Origin: Cellulomonas sp. NTE-D12
Lineage (GTDB): Bacteria; Actinomycetota; Actinomycetes; Actinomycetales; Cellulomonadaceae
Reading direction: 5' to 3'
Assembly: GCF_027923705.1 (NCBI RefSeq)
Contig: NZ_AP026442.1
Coordinates: forward strand, 496,001-560,000
Length of the DNA stretch: 64,000 bases
The notes under the pieces were generated by a model. That model saw only the letters and a program-made list of their open reading frames with translations. It was not told where the DNA came from and made no database searches. Below, in pieces: positions 25,970 through 34,078 of this stretch; position 1 is the stretch's first letter; every line of letters starts with the position of its first letter. Made by a program: the position numbers and the translations under genes.

Positions 25970-27375
25970 GGGCTCGGCGGCAGCGGCACCCGGATCGTCA
26001 CCGTGGTGCCGACACCCTCGTCGGACGTGACCTCGATCGTCCCGCCGTGCGCGAGGACGATCTCGCGCGCCACCGCGAGCCCGATGCCCGACCCCGCCAC
26101 CCGCGCCGCCCCGCGGCCGCGCCACAGCCGGTCGAACACGTGCGGCAGCTCGTCCGCGGGGATGCCCGGGCCGGAGTCGGCCACCTCGAGCACGGCGTGC
26201 CCGTCCGCCGTCCCCACCCGCACACCCACCCGGTCACCCGACGTGCAGTAGCGCGCGGCGTTGGCCAGCACGTTGCCGAGCGCCTGGTGCAGCCGGTCGG
26301 CGTCGGCGAGCACGTCCGCCGGGCCGTCGACGGTCAGCTCGACGTCGAGCCCCGCGGCGCGCAGCTGCGGATCGCGCGCTGCGACCTCGTCGGCGGCCAG
26401 CCGCGCGAGGTCGACCGGGACGCGCTCGACGGACACGCCCGCCTCAGCCTCGGCAGCGGAGAGCTCCGCCAGGTCGGCGACGATGCGTCCCAGGCGCAGG
26501 GCCTGGTCGTGCAACCCGGCCAGGCGGGCGGCATCCGGTTCGACGAGCCCGTCGCGCAGCTCCTCCAGCCCGGCCTGCAGCGCCGCGAGCGGCGTGCGCA
26601 GCTCGTGCGCGACGTCGGCGGTCAGGTTGCGGCGGTCGCGCTCCGAGCGGGTGACCGCGTCGGCCATCGCGTTGAACGCCTGCGCCAGCTCGGCGAGCTC
26701 GCCCGGCCCCGTCACCTCGGCGCGTGCCGTCCGGTCACCCGCGGCGAAGGACCGGGCGGCGCGGGTGGTCAGGGCGATGGGACCGGTCAGCAGCCGGGTG
26801 ACCAGCCACCCCGCGGCGAGCGCCAGCAGCAGGGCGGCAGCGGCGGCCACGCCGACCCAGGTCCACGCGACGTCGCGCGCGCGGGTCAGGGTGGACGCCG
26901 GGAAGACGAGGCGGACGGTGCCGGCCTGGGCGCCGTCGACGGTGACGGCGGCGCTGTACACACCGGTCCCGCCCACCGGTCCGGCCGCGCCGCGCCCCTG
27001 ACCCGCCTGCCCGGAGGGGCCGCCCTGGCCGCCCGGCATCCCGCCGGTGCCGGCCGCCCCACCCAGACCCACCGACTCACCGGTGGCCGAGACGACGAAC
27101 AGCCGCGCGCCGGCGGCTTCCGCGACGGCGGACGCCTGGGACAGGTCCGCACCGGACCACGTGCCGGCGGCGGCGTAGGCACGCGCTGCGGCGGCCGCTG
27201 CGGCGGTGGCGGCGTCCTGCCGGGTGACGTCCTGCGACGACGACAGCCCGCGGCCCACGCCGATCAGCGCGGCGCCGGTCACGACGACCACCGAGAACGC
27301 CGTCACCAGGACGAACGCGAGCAGCAGCCGGTGGCCGACGGGCCCGAGCCGTCCGAACCGCCCGCGGCGGCTCAT
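25954..27375 (-). CDS. Sensor histidine kinase
   Basis: A 473-residue protein. The first membrane helix is at residues 15-40; an extracytoplasmic part follows, with a Gly/Gln-rich stretch around 110-135, and a second helix (VGVAAAAALLLALAAGWLV) at about 180-200. HAMP, the phospho-acceptor box (TADVAHELRTPLAALQAGLEEL, His near 262) and the ATP domain come next (N box NVLANAARY, G1 DSGPGIP, G2 GSGIGLAVAREI). Its start overlaps the response regulator stop by 4 bases. The signal is unknown; the divergent DUF2202 gene is a likely target. Confidence 0.9.
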   Translation of the reverse strand: MSRRGRFGRLGPVGHRLLLAFVLVTAFSVVVVTGAALIGVGRGLSSSQDVTRQDAATAAAAAAARAYAAAGTWSGADLSQASAVAEAAGARLFVVSATGESVGLGGAAGTGGMPGGQGGPSGQAGQGRGAAGPVGGTGVYSAAVTVDGAQAGTVRLVFPASTLTRARDVAWTWVGVAAAAALLLALAAGWLVTRLLTGPIALTTRAARSFAAGDRTARAEVTGPGELAELAQAFNAMADAVTRSERDRRNLTADVAHELRTPLAALQAGLEELRDGLVEPDAARLAGLHDQALRLGRIVADLAELSAAEAEAGVSVERVPVDLARLAADEVAARDPQLRAAGLDVELTVDGPADVLADADRLHQALGNVLANAARYCTSGDRVGVRVGTADGHAVLEVADSGPGIPADELPHVFDRLWRGRGAARVAGSGIGLAVAREIVLAHGGTIEVTSDEGVGTTVTIRVPLPPSPQRLG

Positions 27376-28064
27376 CGCTCGTCCCGCCGCAGCCCCAGCC
27401 GGTAGCCGACGCCGAGCACCGTCTCCACGACCGTGCCGCCGTCCGGACCGAGCTTGTGCCGCAGGTTCTTCACGTGCGAGTCGATGGTGCGCTCGTAGCC
27501 GGCGTACTCGTACCCGCGCACCCGGTTGACCAGCTCGTACCGCGAGAACACCCGCCCCGGCGCACCGGCCAGCGCCGCGAGGATGCCCCACTCGGTGGGG
27601 GTCAGGTCCAGCTCGCGCTCGTCGAACCGGGCGACGTGCCGAGCCTCGTCGATGCGCAGCCGGCCGCCGCCGAACGTGGGTGCCGCCGCCTCCTCAGGGG
27701 TGCCTCCGCTCCGCTGCAGGATCGCGGCGACCCGCAGCACCACCTCCGCGGGGCTGAACGGCTTGGTCACGTAGTCGTCGGCACCGAGCCGCAGGCCGCG
27801 GATGCGGTCCTCGACGGCGCTGCGGGCGGTGAGCACCAGCACCGGGGTGCGGCCGCCGGAGCGGACCTCACGCAGCACGTCCGCGCCGTCGACGTCCGGC
27901 AGGCCGAGGTCGAGCACGACGAGGTCGGCGGCGGAGGTCTCGACCAGCCGCAGCGCCTCCGCACCGGAACCCGTGGTCAGCACCGCGTACCCGGCCCGCT
28001 CGAGGTAGCGGCGCAGCACCTCGCGGATGTCCGACTCGTCCTCGACGACCAGCACGGTGGGCAT
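27372..28064 (-). CDS. OmpR-family response regulator
   Basis: A 230-residue regulator. Receiver domain: acidic pair EDE at residues 8-10, phospho-acceptor Asp in VVLDLGLPD (about 52), and Lys in TKPFSP (about 102). The C-terminal winged helix has LTPTEWGILAALAGAPGRVFSRYELVNRVRG and the recognition helix ERTIDSHVKNLRHKL. It is the first gene of the two-component pair, divergent from the DUF2202 gene by 169 bp. Confidence 0.92.
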   Translation of the reverse strand: MPTVLVVEDESDIREVLRRYLERAGYAVLTTGSGAEALRLVETSAADLVVLDLGLPDVDGADVLREVRSGGRTPVLVLTARSAVEDRIRGLRLGADDYVTKPFSPAEVVLRVAAILQRSGGTPEEAAAPTFGGGRLRIDEARHVARFDERELDLTPTEWGILAALAGAPGRVFSRYELVNRVRGYEYAGYERTIDSHVKNLRHKLGPDGGTVVETVLGVGYRLGLRRDER

Positions 28065-28233
28065 GGCCTCATCCTTCTCGCCCGCGGCCGGTCACCGGTG
28101 CCCGTCGGGCCTCGAGCCGCCCCGGGCGGCCAGAACTCCATCCCGTCTCCACACGGGCGGCAGCCGCGCTCCACCCCGTCAGCCGAACCTCGAGGTGCAC
28201 GCAAGGACCACGACGGACATCGAGGAGCACATC

Positions 28234-28992
28234 ATGCGAACCAGGACCCGACTGACGATCGCCGCGACGACGGGTGTCGTCGCCACGGCGCTGATCGCCG
28301 CACCGTCGCTCGCGGCGGCGCGCGGCGACGCACCCGCGCCGAGCCCGAGCGCGGGCAGCACGGCCGGCCCCGGCACGGGCGTCTGCGACGGTACGGGCGC
28401 CGGCATGCGCGCACGTGGCGGCCAGGGCACCCCCGGCGCGGGAAACGGGCTCGGCGCGGCGAACGGCTACGGCGCCGGACGCGGTGCGGGGCAGGGCATG
28501 GGGCAGGGCATGCGTCAGGGGCCCGGTCAGGGCACCGGCACCGGCCTGACCGGCGTCGAGAGCGGCACGCTGACCGACGCGCAGAAGGAGCAGCTGGCCG
28601 CGATGGCGGAGGAGGAGCTGCTGGCGCACGACCTCTACACGGCGTTCGCGGCGGACGCGACGACCCCGGTCTTCGAGCACGTCGCCGACGCGGAGAGCCA
28701 GCACCTGATCCAGATCCGCATCCTGCTCGAGCGGTACGGCGTGACCGACCCGAGCGCGGACCACACCGCGGGCCGGTTCTCGGCCACCGACGTCCAGGCG
28801 ACCTACGACCGGCTCCTGGCCGAGGGCTCCGCCTCGACGGATGGAGCCTACGCCGCGGCGCGCAGCGTCGAGCAGGCGGACATCACGGACCTGACCGACG
28901 CGAAGGCCTCGGTGACGGCGCCGGACGTGCAGCTGGTCTACAGCCACCTGCTCACGGCGTCCGAGCGACACCTGGCGGCGTTCGGCGGCTGA
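28234..28992 (+). CDS. Secreted DUF2202 (ferritin-like) protein with Gly-rich linker
   Basis: A 252-residue protein. Signal peptide at residues 1-29 (TRLTIAATTGVVATALIAAPSLAAA), then a Gly/Gln/Met-rich linker to about 105, including MGQGMRQG. The DUF2202 domain follows with ferritin-like helices bearing EEEL..HDLY near residue 127 and EHVADAESQHL near 150, the Glu and His spacing expected of a di-metal site. ATG 28234 is preceded by GAGGAG. It is divergent from the two-component pair. A metal or oxidative role outside the membrane is inferred. Confidence 0.82.
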   Translation: MRTRTRLTIAATTGVVATALIAAPSLAAARGDAPAPSPSAGSTAGPGTGVCDGTGAGMRARGGQGTPGAGNGLGAANGYGAGRGAGQGMGQGMRQGPGQGTGTGLTGVESGTLTDAQKEQLAAMAEEELLAHDLYTAFAADATTPVFEHVADAESQHLIQIRILLERYGVTDPSADHTAGRFSATDVQATYDRLLAEGSASTDGAYAAARSVEQADITDLTDAKASVTAPDVQLVYSHLLTASERHLAAFGG

Positions 28993-29111
28993 GCCGGCGG
29001 ACGGTCGCGTGGTCGACGGGGGGCGCCTTCGGGGGAGGCGCCCCCACCGTCGGGACGAGGCGTGGACCTGGTCGTGATGCCGGGCTGCACGGCCTCGCCG
29101 ATACTCGAACG

Positions 29112-30416
29112 ATGCGTGCGACGCGATCGACCGAGTCGCCGGGCGGCTTCGACGTCGGCTCCGGCCCGGGTGCCGGCCCCGACCTCGGCACCGACGCCGT
29201 GCAGGGGACCCTGCTGGCCGGCCGGTACCGGTTGGGGCCGCTGCTGGGGAACGGTGCGACCTCCGACGTGCGGCTGGCCCGGGACGAGCGGCTGGGCCGT
29301 GAGGTGGCCGTGAAGCTGCTCCGCCGGACGGGGGCAGGGCTGGACGGTCGCCGCGAGCAGGCGGAGGCGCGGCTGCTCGCCTCCCTCAGCCACCCGCACC
29401 TGGTGACGGTCTACGACGCGCACCTCGACGGCGACCAGCCGTTCTTCGTCATGGAGCTGGTCACGGGGCAGAGCCTGGACCGGCGGCTGCAGCAGGGGCC
29501 GCTGTCCACCGACGACGTCCGGCGGGTCGGCACGCAGGTGGCCGACGCGCTGGCCTACGTGCACGGGCGCGGCCTGGTGCATCGCGACGTCAAGCCGGGC
29601 AACATCCTGCTGGGGGCGGACCTGGACGGGGCGGTGGACGCACGGCTCGCCGACTTCGGCATCGCGCGGCTCGAGGACGGCACCCGGTTGACCGCCACCG
29701 GGCAGCTGGTCGGCACGGCCGCCTACCTCAGTCCCGAGCAGGTGCGCGGTGCGGCCGTCGGGCCTGCGACCGACGTCTACGCGTTGGGCCTGGTGCTGCT
29801 CGAGGCCCTGACCGGGCAGCTGGTGTTCCCGGGTCGCGCGGTGGAGTCGGCGGTGGCGCGGCTGCACCGGCAGCCCGAGCTGCCCGCTGCCGCGGGGCCG
29901 ATCGGCGAGGTGCTGGAGCGGATGACCGCGCTCGAGCCCGACGAACGGCCGACCGCTGCGCAGGTGGCGGCGGCGCTGGCCGCCGAGGACGCCGCAGGGT
30001 CGACGGCGACCGTGCGGCTGCCGCTGCCAGTCGACGCGGTGGACGAGGCGGACGCACGGGCGGGTGCACCCGGGTCGAGCACGGCGGTGCTGCCCGTGAC
30101 GTCGGCAGAGGCGCTCGCGCCCACCCGACGGCTCGACCTCGGCGGCGACGCCGGCACCGACCGCGCGGCGGTGCGGCCGCCGGCGAGCCCGTCGCAGCGG
30201 CAGACGGCGCGGCGGCCTGTGGGGGCCCGGTCGCTGCTCGGCGGCCGGCGACCGGTGCTGCTGGTCACGGTGATCGTGGCGCTGCTGGTGATCGGCATCG
30301 CGGCGCTGTCGGCCACGACACGCCACCGTCCGCCCGCCGGCACCATCACCTACCCGACGGTCAGCGGTCAGCTCGGGCAGGACCTGAACCGGCTCCAGCA
30401 GGCGGTGCGGCCGTGA
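29112..30416 (+). CDS. Membrane-anchored Ser/Thr protein kinase (PknB type)
   Basis: A 434-residue protein with a Hanks kinase domain at about residues 37-285: glycine loop LLGNGATSDV, VAVKLL lysine, HRDVKPGNILL catalytic loop, DFGIARL, and the APE-like SPEQVRG. A Pro/Ala/Thr-rich linker follows, then one membrane helix (VLLVTVIVALLVIGIAAL) near 375-392 and a short outside tail; no PASTA repeats. The gene is coupled (GTGA) to a lipoprotein that may be an accessory. The ATG at 29112 gives a 35-residue leader; a later start is possible. Confidence 0.88.
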   Translation: MRATRSTESPGGFDVGSGPGAGPDLGTDAVQGTLLAGRYRLGPLLGNGATSDVRLARDERLGREVAVKLLRRTGAGLDGRREQAEARLLASLSHPHLVTVYDAHLDGDQPFFVMELVTGQSLDRRLQQGPLSTDDVRRVGTQVADALAYVHGRGLVHRDVKPGNILLGADLDGAVDARLADFGIARLEDGTRLTATGQLVGTAAYLSPEQVRGAAVGPATDVYALGLVLLEALTGQLVFPGRAVESAVARLHRQPELPAAAGPIGEVLERMTALEPDERPTAAQVAAALAAEDAAGSTATVRLPLPVDAVDEADARAGAPGSSTAVLPVTSAEALAPTRRLDLGGDAGTDRAAVRPPASPSQRQTARRPVGARSLLGGRRPVLLVTVIVALLVIGIAALSATTRHRPPAGTITYPTVSGQLGQDLNRLQQAVRP

Positions 30417-30811
30417 TCCGCCGCGTGGGGCGCAGGGGTGTGGTCGCGGCTGTCGCGCTCCTCGTCGTCGGGCCGTCCCTCGCCGCGTGCTCCGCGACGC
30501 CACCGCGCCCGACGGCCCTCCAGGCGGACGCCCTCGCCGTCTCGCAGGCCGCCGCCGCCCACGACCTGGCGGCGACCACCGCGGCGACCGGTCGGCTGAA
30601 CGCGGACGTGGTCGCCGCACGTCAGTCCGGCACGCTCGACGCGGCGCGCGCGGCGACGATCGAGAGCGCGGCCGCGGCGGTGCTCGCGGACGTCACGGCC
30701 GCCGTCCAGCCACCGGCCACCACGGCGGCGAGCCCCTCTGCACCGCCGCCCGCCCGGGCACCGGCCCCGGCCCACCAGCCCAAGGGCAAGGGCAAGGGCG
30801 GCGGGGACTGA
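30413..30811 (+). CDS. Small Ala-rich lipoprotein
   Basis: A 132-residue protein. The lipobox SLAAC gives a lipidated Cys at about residue 26. The middle is an Ala-rich helix and the tail is Pro-rich, ending in a Lys/Gly run (KGKGKGGGD). No family is recognised. It starts at GTG 30413, overlapping the kinase stop by 4 bases, so it is co-translated with the kinase and probably acts with its outside tail (inference). Confidence 0.68.
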   Translation: MIRRVGRRGVVAAVALLVVGPSLAACSATPPRPTALQADALAVSQAAAAHDLAATTAATGRLNADVVAARQSGTLDAARAATIESAAAAVLADVTAAVQPPATTAASPSAPPPARAPAPAHQPKGKGKGGGD

Positions 30812-30840
30812 GGCCCCGCCACGTCCACGCGCGCGGAGGT

Positions 30841-32022
30841 TCAGGCGGACGCGGCGCGCTTCTGCTTCGCCAAGGAGTAGAAGAACAGCGCCACCGGCCG
30901 GTACATCACGTGCGCGAACTTGGTGAACGGCAGCAGCAGCATGAGCTCCATCGCCACCGACACGTGCAGCAGGAACACCCAGTAGCCCCACGCGGGCGCG
31001 GGCGGCAGGTACAGCGCCACCTCGATGAGGAACCCGGTGGCGCCGGTGACCCACAGCAGGGCCAGCAGCATCCAGTCCGAGCCGGTGGAGGTGGCCGCCG
31101 ACGCGCTCCAGCGCCGCCGCCGGCCCACCATGAACATGGTGACGCCGTACATCAGCGCCAGGCCGGCCACGGTGCCGAGCAGGCGGGTCGGGTACCAGAT
31201 CGGCACCGGCGTCCCGGTCGCCTTCACGTGCAGCAGGGCCAGGCCCCAGTCGCTGATCGTCGCGACGAAGAGGCCGAGGAACCCCCAGATGCTGAGCGCG
31301 TGCAGCACCCAGCGGCGCCGGTACAGCGGTTCCACCGGTTGGTCGTCGTGGCAGTCGTCGCGGAACCGCTTCTGGCCCAGGGACTCCACGCCGATCGAGT
31401 CCCACGCGGCGCGCAGCGTGCGGCCCCACGCCTCGCGGCCGTGCACCGTGGTGGCCAGGCTCTCCCCGTCCCGCCGGGCGACCTGCCGCATCATGCGCAC
31501 GATGCCGATCACCCCAGCGAGGACGAGCAGCACCATGACGGCGATGCCCGTCCAATGGATCAGGCCCTCGGGGACGAAGTCGAACAGCGCCAGCTGCGTG
31601 GTGTCCTGGTTGCCCAGGCCGCCTGCGGTGAGCATGAACGTCCCGAAGAACGCGGCGACCAGCACCGCGATCGCGGTGCCGAGCACCGGCCGGGTGTAGA
31701 GGATGCGCGCGAGCCCCGTCGGGTCGTACGAGGCGACCGCGTACCGCCGGGCTGTCGCCATGAACTCGCCCGGGTCCGCCTCGGTGGGGCAGGACTCGGA
31801 GCAGAGGCCGCAGTGGTAGCAGGTCCACAGCTCCTTGGAGCCGAGCAGGTCGTCCTTCATGCCGACCTGCGCGTACCGGATCACGCGTCGCGGGAAGGTC
31901 GCGTCGTTGTCCGCCAGCGGGCAGATCGCCGTGCAGTTGCCGCAGCTGAAGCAGGCGGTCACGTCGGCCGCGCCGAACTTCTGCAGGTCCGCCAGCAGGC
32001 CGGTGTCGACGGTCGTCGTCAC
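30841..32022 (-). CDS. QmoC/HdrC-like iron-sulfur membrane subunit
   Basis: A 393-residue protein. The N-terminal HdrC-like ferredoxin domain has two [4Fe-4S] sets: Cys24, 27, 30 and 34 (CFSCGNCTAIC) and Cys68, 71, 74 and 78 (CYHCGLCSESC). From residue 105 onward there are about six membrane helices with His residues suited to haem b (LIHWTGIAVMV, RRWVLHALSIW, FLLHVSVAMELML, FAHVMYRPV). This HdrC plus cytochrome-b-like layout is that of QmoC/DsrM-type quinone-reactive subunits. It is the last gene of the seven-gene operon, with a 4-base overlap, and would link the cytoplasmic HdrA proteins to the quinone pool. Confidence 0.84.
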   Translation of the reverse strand: MTTTVDTGLLADLQKFGAADVTACFSCGNCTAICPLADNDATFPRRVIRYAQVGMKDDLLGSKELWTCYHCGLCSESCPTEADPGEFMATARRYAVASYDPTGLARILYTRPVLGTAIAVLVAAFFGTFMLTAGGLGNQDTTQLALFDFVPEGLIHWTGIAVMVLLVLAGVIGIVRMMRQVARRDGESLATTVHGREAWGRTLRAAWDSIGVESLGQKRFRDDCHDDQPVEPLYRRRWVLHALSIWGFLGLFVATISDWGLALLHVKATGTPVPIWYPTRLLGTVAGLALMYGVTMFMVGRRRRWSASAATSTGSDWMLLALLWVTGATGFLIEVALYLPPAPAWGYWVFLLHVSVAMELMLLLPFTKFAHVMYRPVALFFYSLAKQKRAASA

Positions 32023-32264
32023 TTCGACGCCTCCTTCGCGAGCGCGTACGGGAAGTAGCCGTCGTCCTCGTCGGCAAGCTCGACGAGGTGGCCGTAGCGG
32101 CGCATCCCCATCACCCAGAAGACGACCTCGTCCGCCGGGCGGCTGATCGCCTCGGCGATCTGCGGCACGGTCAGCGGCCCGTCCGCCAGGGCGGCCGTGA
32201 TCACGCCGTGCATCGTCATCTCCTCGCGGATGATCTCCCGCGGGTCCCTCAACGTCTGGCTCAT
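32019..32264 (-). CDS. 81-residue protein, winged-helix-like, within the Hdr/Qmo-like operon
   Basis: A short acidic protein: HGVITAALADGPLTVPQIAEAI followed by ADEVVFWVMGMRRYGHLVELAD. This looks like a small helix-turn-helix or winged-helix fold, with a Tyr-rich tail (GYFPYALAKE). ATG 32264 overlaps the HdrA stop and its own stop overlaps the QmoC-like start (both 4 bases), so stoichiometric coupling is likely. It could be a structural adaptor of the complex rather than a DNA-binding protein. No Cys is present, so it holds no cluster. I do not recognise the family. Confidence 0.72.
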   Translation of the reverse strand: MSQTLRDPREIIREEMTMHGVITAALADGPLTVPQIAEAISRPADEVVFWVMGMRRYGHLVELADEDDGYFPYALAKEASK

Positions 32265-34078
32265 CCCACCGGCTCCTTCACCGACAGCCCGTCGATCGCG
32301 GCCAGCATCTGGGCGCTGGTGTACCCGAGCAGGTCGATCGCGTCCTCCGGGCAGAACGGCACGCAGCCGCCGCAGCCCTTGCACGTCGCGGCCGAGATGG
32401 TCGCCTTGGTGCCGGAGTCGCACACGTAGCTGCTGATCGCGTCGTAGGGGCAGGTGGTCAGGCAGGCGTCGCAGCCCGTGCAGGCCGCCTCGTCGACGGT
32501 CGCGACCAGCGGGTCGAGCTCGGCGAACCCCTTCTTGAGGATGCCGGCGCTCTGGGTGACGGCCGCGAGCCCACCGCTGACCGCCTCGGTCGCCGTCTTC
32601 GGCCCCTGGCAGGCGCCGGCGATCATCACGCCGTCCACCACGGTCTCCACCGGGCGCAGCTTGGGGTGGATCTCGTTGTAGAAGCCGTCGTCGCCCACGG
32701 GCAGCTTCAGCAGCGTCGACAGCTCGGTGTTCTGCGCGGGCACCATGCCGGTGACCAGCACCACGAGGTCGGCCGGGATGGTCAGCCGTGCACCGGCGGT
32801 CAGCTTGTCGGTGACCGTCACCGCCAGCCGCTTGTCGGCGGTCTGCTCCACGCTCGGGAGCTCGTCGTCCGGGTAGCGCAGGTACACGGAGCCGCGCTCG
32901 CGGGACTCGGTGTACAGCAGCTCGAACCTGCCGTAGGCCCGTACGTCGCGGTGCAGGTGGTACTGCCTGATGGTCGGGTCGATGTCCGCGACCTTGATCG
33001 AGGCGTGGATCGTCGCCGTGCAGCAGAACTTCGAGCAGTACGCGTTGCCGTCCGCCTGCCGGTTGCCGACGCAGTAGACGTACGCGATGGACCGGACCGG
33101 CCGGCCGGACCAGGTGAGGACGCCTCCGCCCTTGGCGGCGTCGACCAGCGTGCCGAACTCGCCGAGCGTGACCACGCCGTCGATCCCGTAGCCGAGCTCG
33201 CCGACCTCGGGGGAGTAGACGTCCGCACCGGTGGCGATCACGAAGGTGCCGACCTGCAGCGTGCGCAGCTCGTCGGCCCCGCCGCTGCGGATGTGGACCT
33301 TGGCCGTGTAGTTGCCGAACGTGCCGGACTTGCCCACCAGCTCGGCGTCGGTCAGCACGGTGATGGTCGGCCGCTTCTCGATCTCGCTCAGCAGCTGGGC
33401 GATCTGCTCGCGGCCGCTGCGGTCGTGCGGGAACATCGGGCCCAGCCGGCCCAGCCAGCCGCCCACCTGCGGCTCGCGCTCCACCACGGTGACCGCGATG
33501 CCGATGTCCGCCAGCCCGATCGCCGCCCGCAGCCCGGTGACGCCGCCGCCGACCACCATGGTCGCCGGCACGGTGTCGACCCGAAGCGGCTCCAGCGGGA
33601 CGGACAGTCGCGTCTTGGCGATCCCAGCCTTGACCAGGCCGATCGCCTTGGCGGTGGCGCCCTCGTGGTCGTCGGTGTGCGCCCACGAGTCCTGCTCGCG
33701 GATGTTCACCTGGGTGTACGCGTACGGGTTGAGGTTGGCGCGCTTGGAGACGCCGCGGAACGTCACCTGGTGCAGCTTGGGCGAGCAGGACGCGACGACC
33801 AGGCCGTCGAGGTGCTCCGTCTCGATGTCGTGCACCATCTCGTGCTGCTGGCCGTCCGCACAGGCGAACAGAGTCGTCTCGGCGACGACGACCTCCGGGT
33901 CGTCCGCGAGGGCGTCGCGCACCTTGGCCACGTCGACGTAGTCGGAGATGTTGCCGCCGCAGTGGCAGATGTACACGCCGATGCGGCGCCGGGCGGTGCC
34001 GGGCTCCTGCGCGGCGGGTGTGCCGGTCGCCTCGGGCGTCGTCCCGCGGTCGGCCGCCGGGTCCAGGGTCTGCGTCAT
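32261..34078 (-). CDS. HdrA-like (QmoB-like) flavin/iron-sulfur protein
   Basis: A 605-residue HdrA homologue. The N-terminal Cys motif ICHCGGNISDYVDV is near residue 35, and CSPKLHQVTFRGVSKRANLNPY follows. FAD site VVGGGVTGLRAAIGLADIG is at about 170. The CVGNRQADGNAYCSKFCC block near residue 345 is the canonical HdrA cluster region. Two ferredoxin sets are C-terminal (CTGCDACLTTC near 530 and CKGCGGCVPFC near 563). HdrA proteins hold FAD and several [4Fe-4S] clusters and relay or bifurcate electrons. The gene overlaps its neighbours by 4 bases on both sides. Confidence 0.86.
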   Translation of the reverse strand: MTQTLDPAADRGTTPEATGTPAAQEPGTARRRIGVYICHCGGNISDYVDVAKVRDALADDPEVVVAETTLFACADGQQHEMVHDIETEHLDGLVVASCSPKLHQVTFRGVSKRANLNPYAYTQVNIREQDSWAHTDDHEGATAKAIGLVKAGIAKTRLSVPLEPLRVDTVPATMVVGGGVTGLRAAIGLADIGIAVTVVEREPQVGGWLGRLGPMFPHDRSGREQIAQLLSEIEKRPTITVLTDAELVGKSGTFGNYTAKVHIRSGGADELRTLQVGTFVIATGADVYSPEVGELGYGIDGVVTLGEFGTLVDAAKGGGVLTWSGRPVRSIAYVYCVGNRQADGNAYCSKFCCTATIHASIKVADIDPTIRQYHLHRDVRAYGRFELLYTESRERGSVYLRYPDDELPSVEQTADKRLAVTVTDKLTAGARLTIPADLVVLVTGMVPAQNTELSTLLKLPVGDDGFYNEIHPKLRPVETVVDGVMIAGACQGPKTATEAVSGGLAAVTQSAGILKKGFAELDPLVATVDEAACTGCDACLTTCPYDAISSYVCDSGTKATISAATCKGCGGCVPFCPEDAIDLLGYTSAQMLAAIDGLSVKEPVG

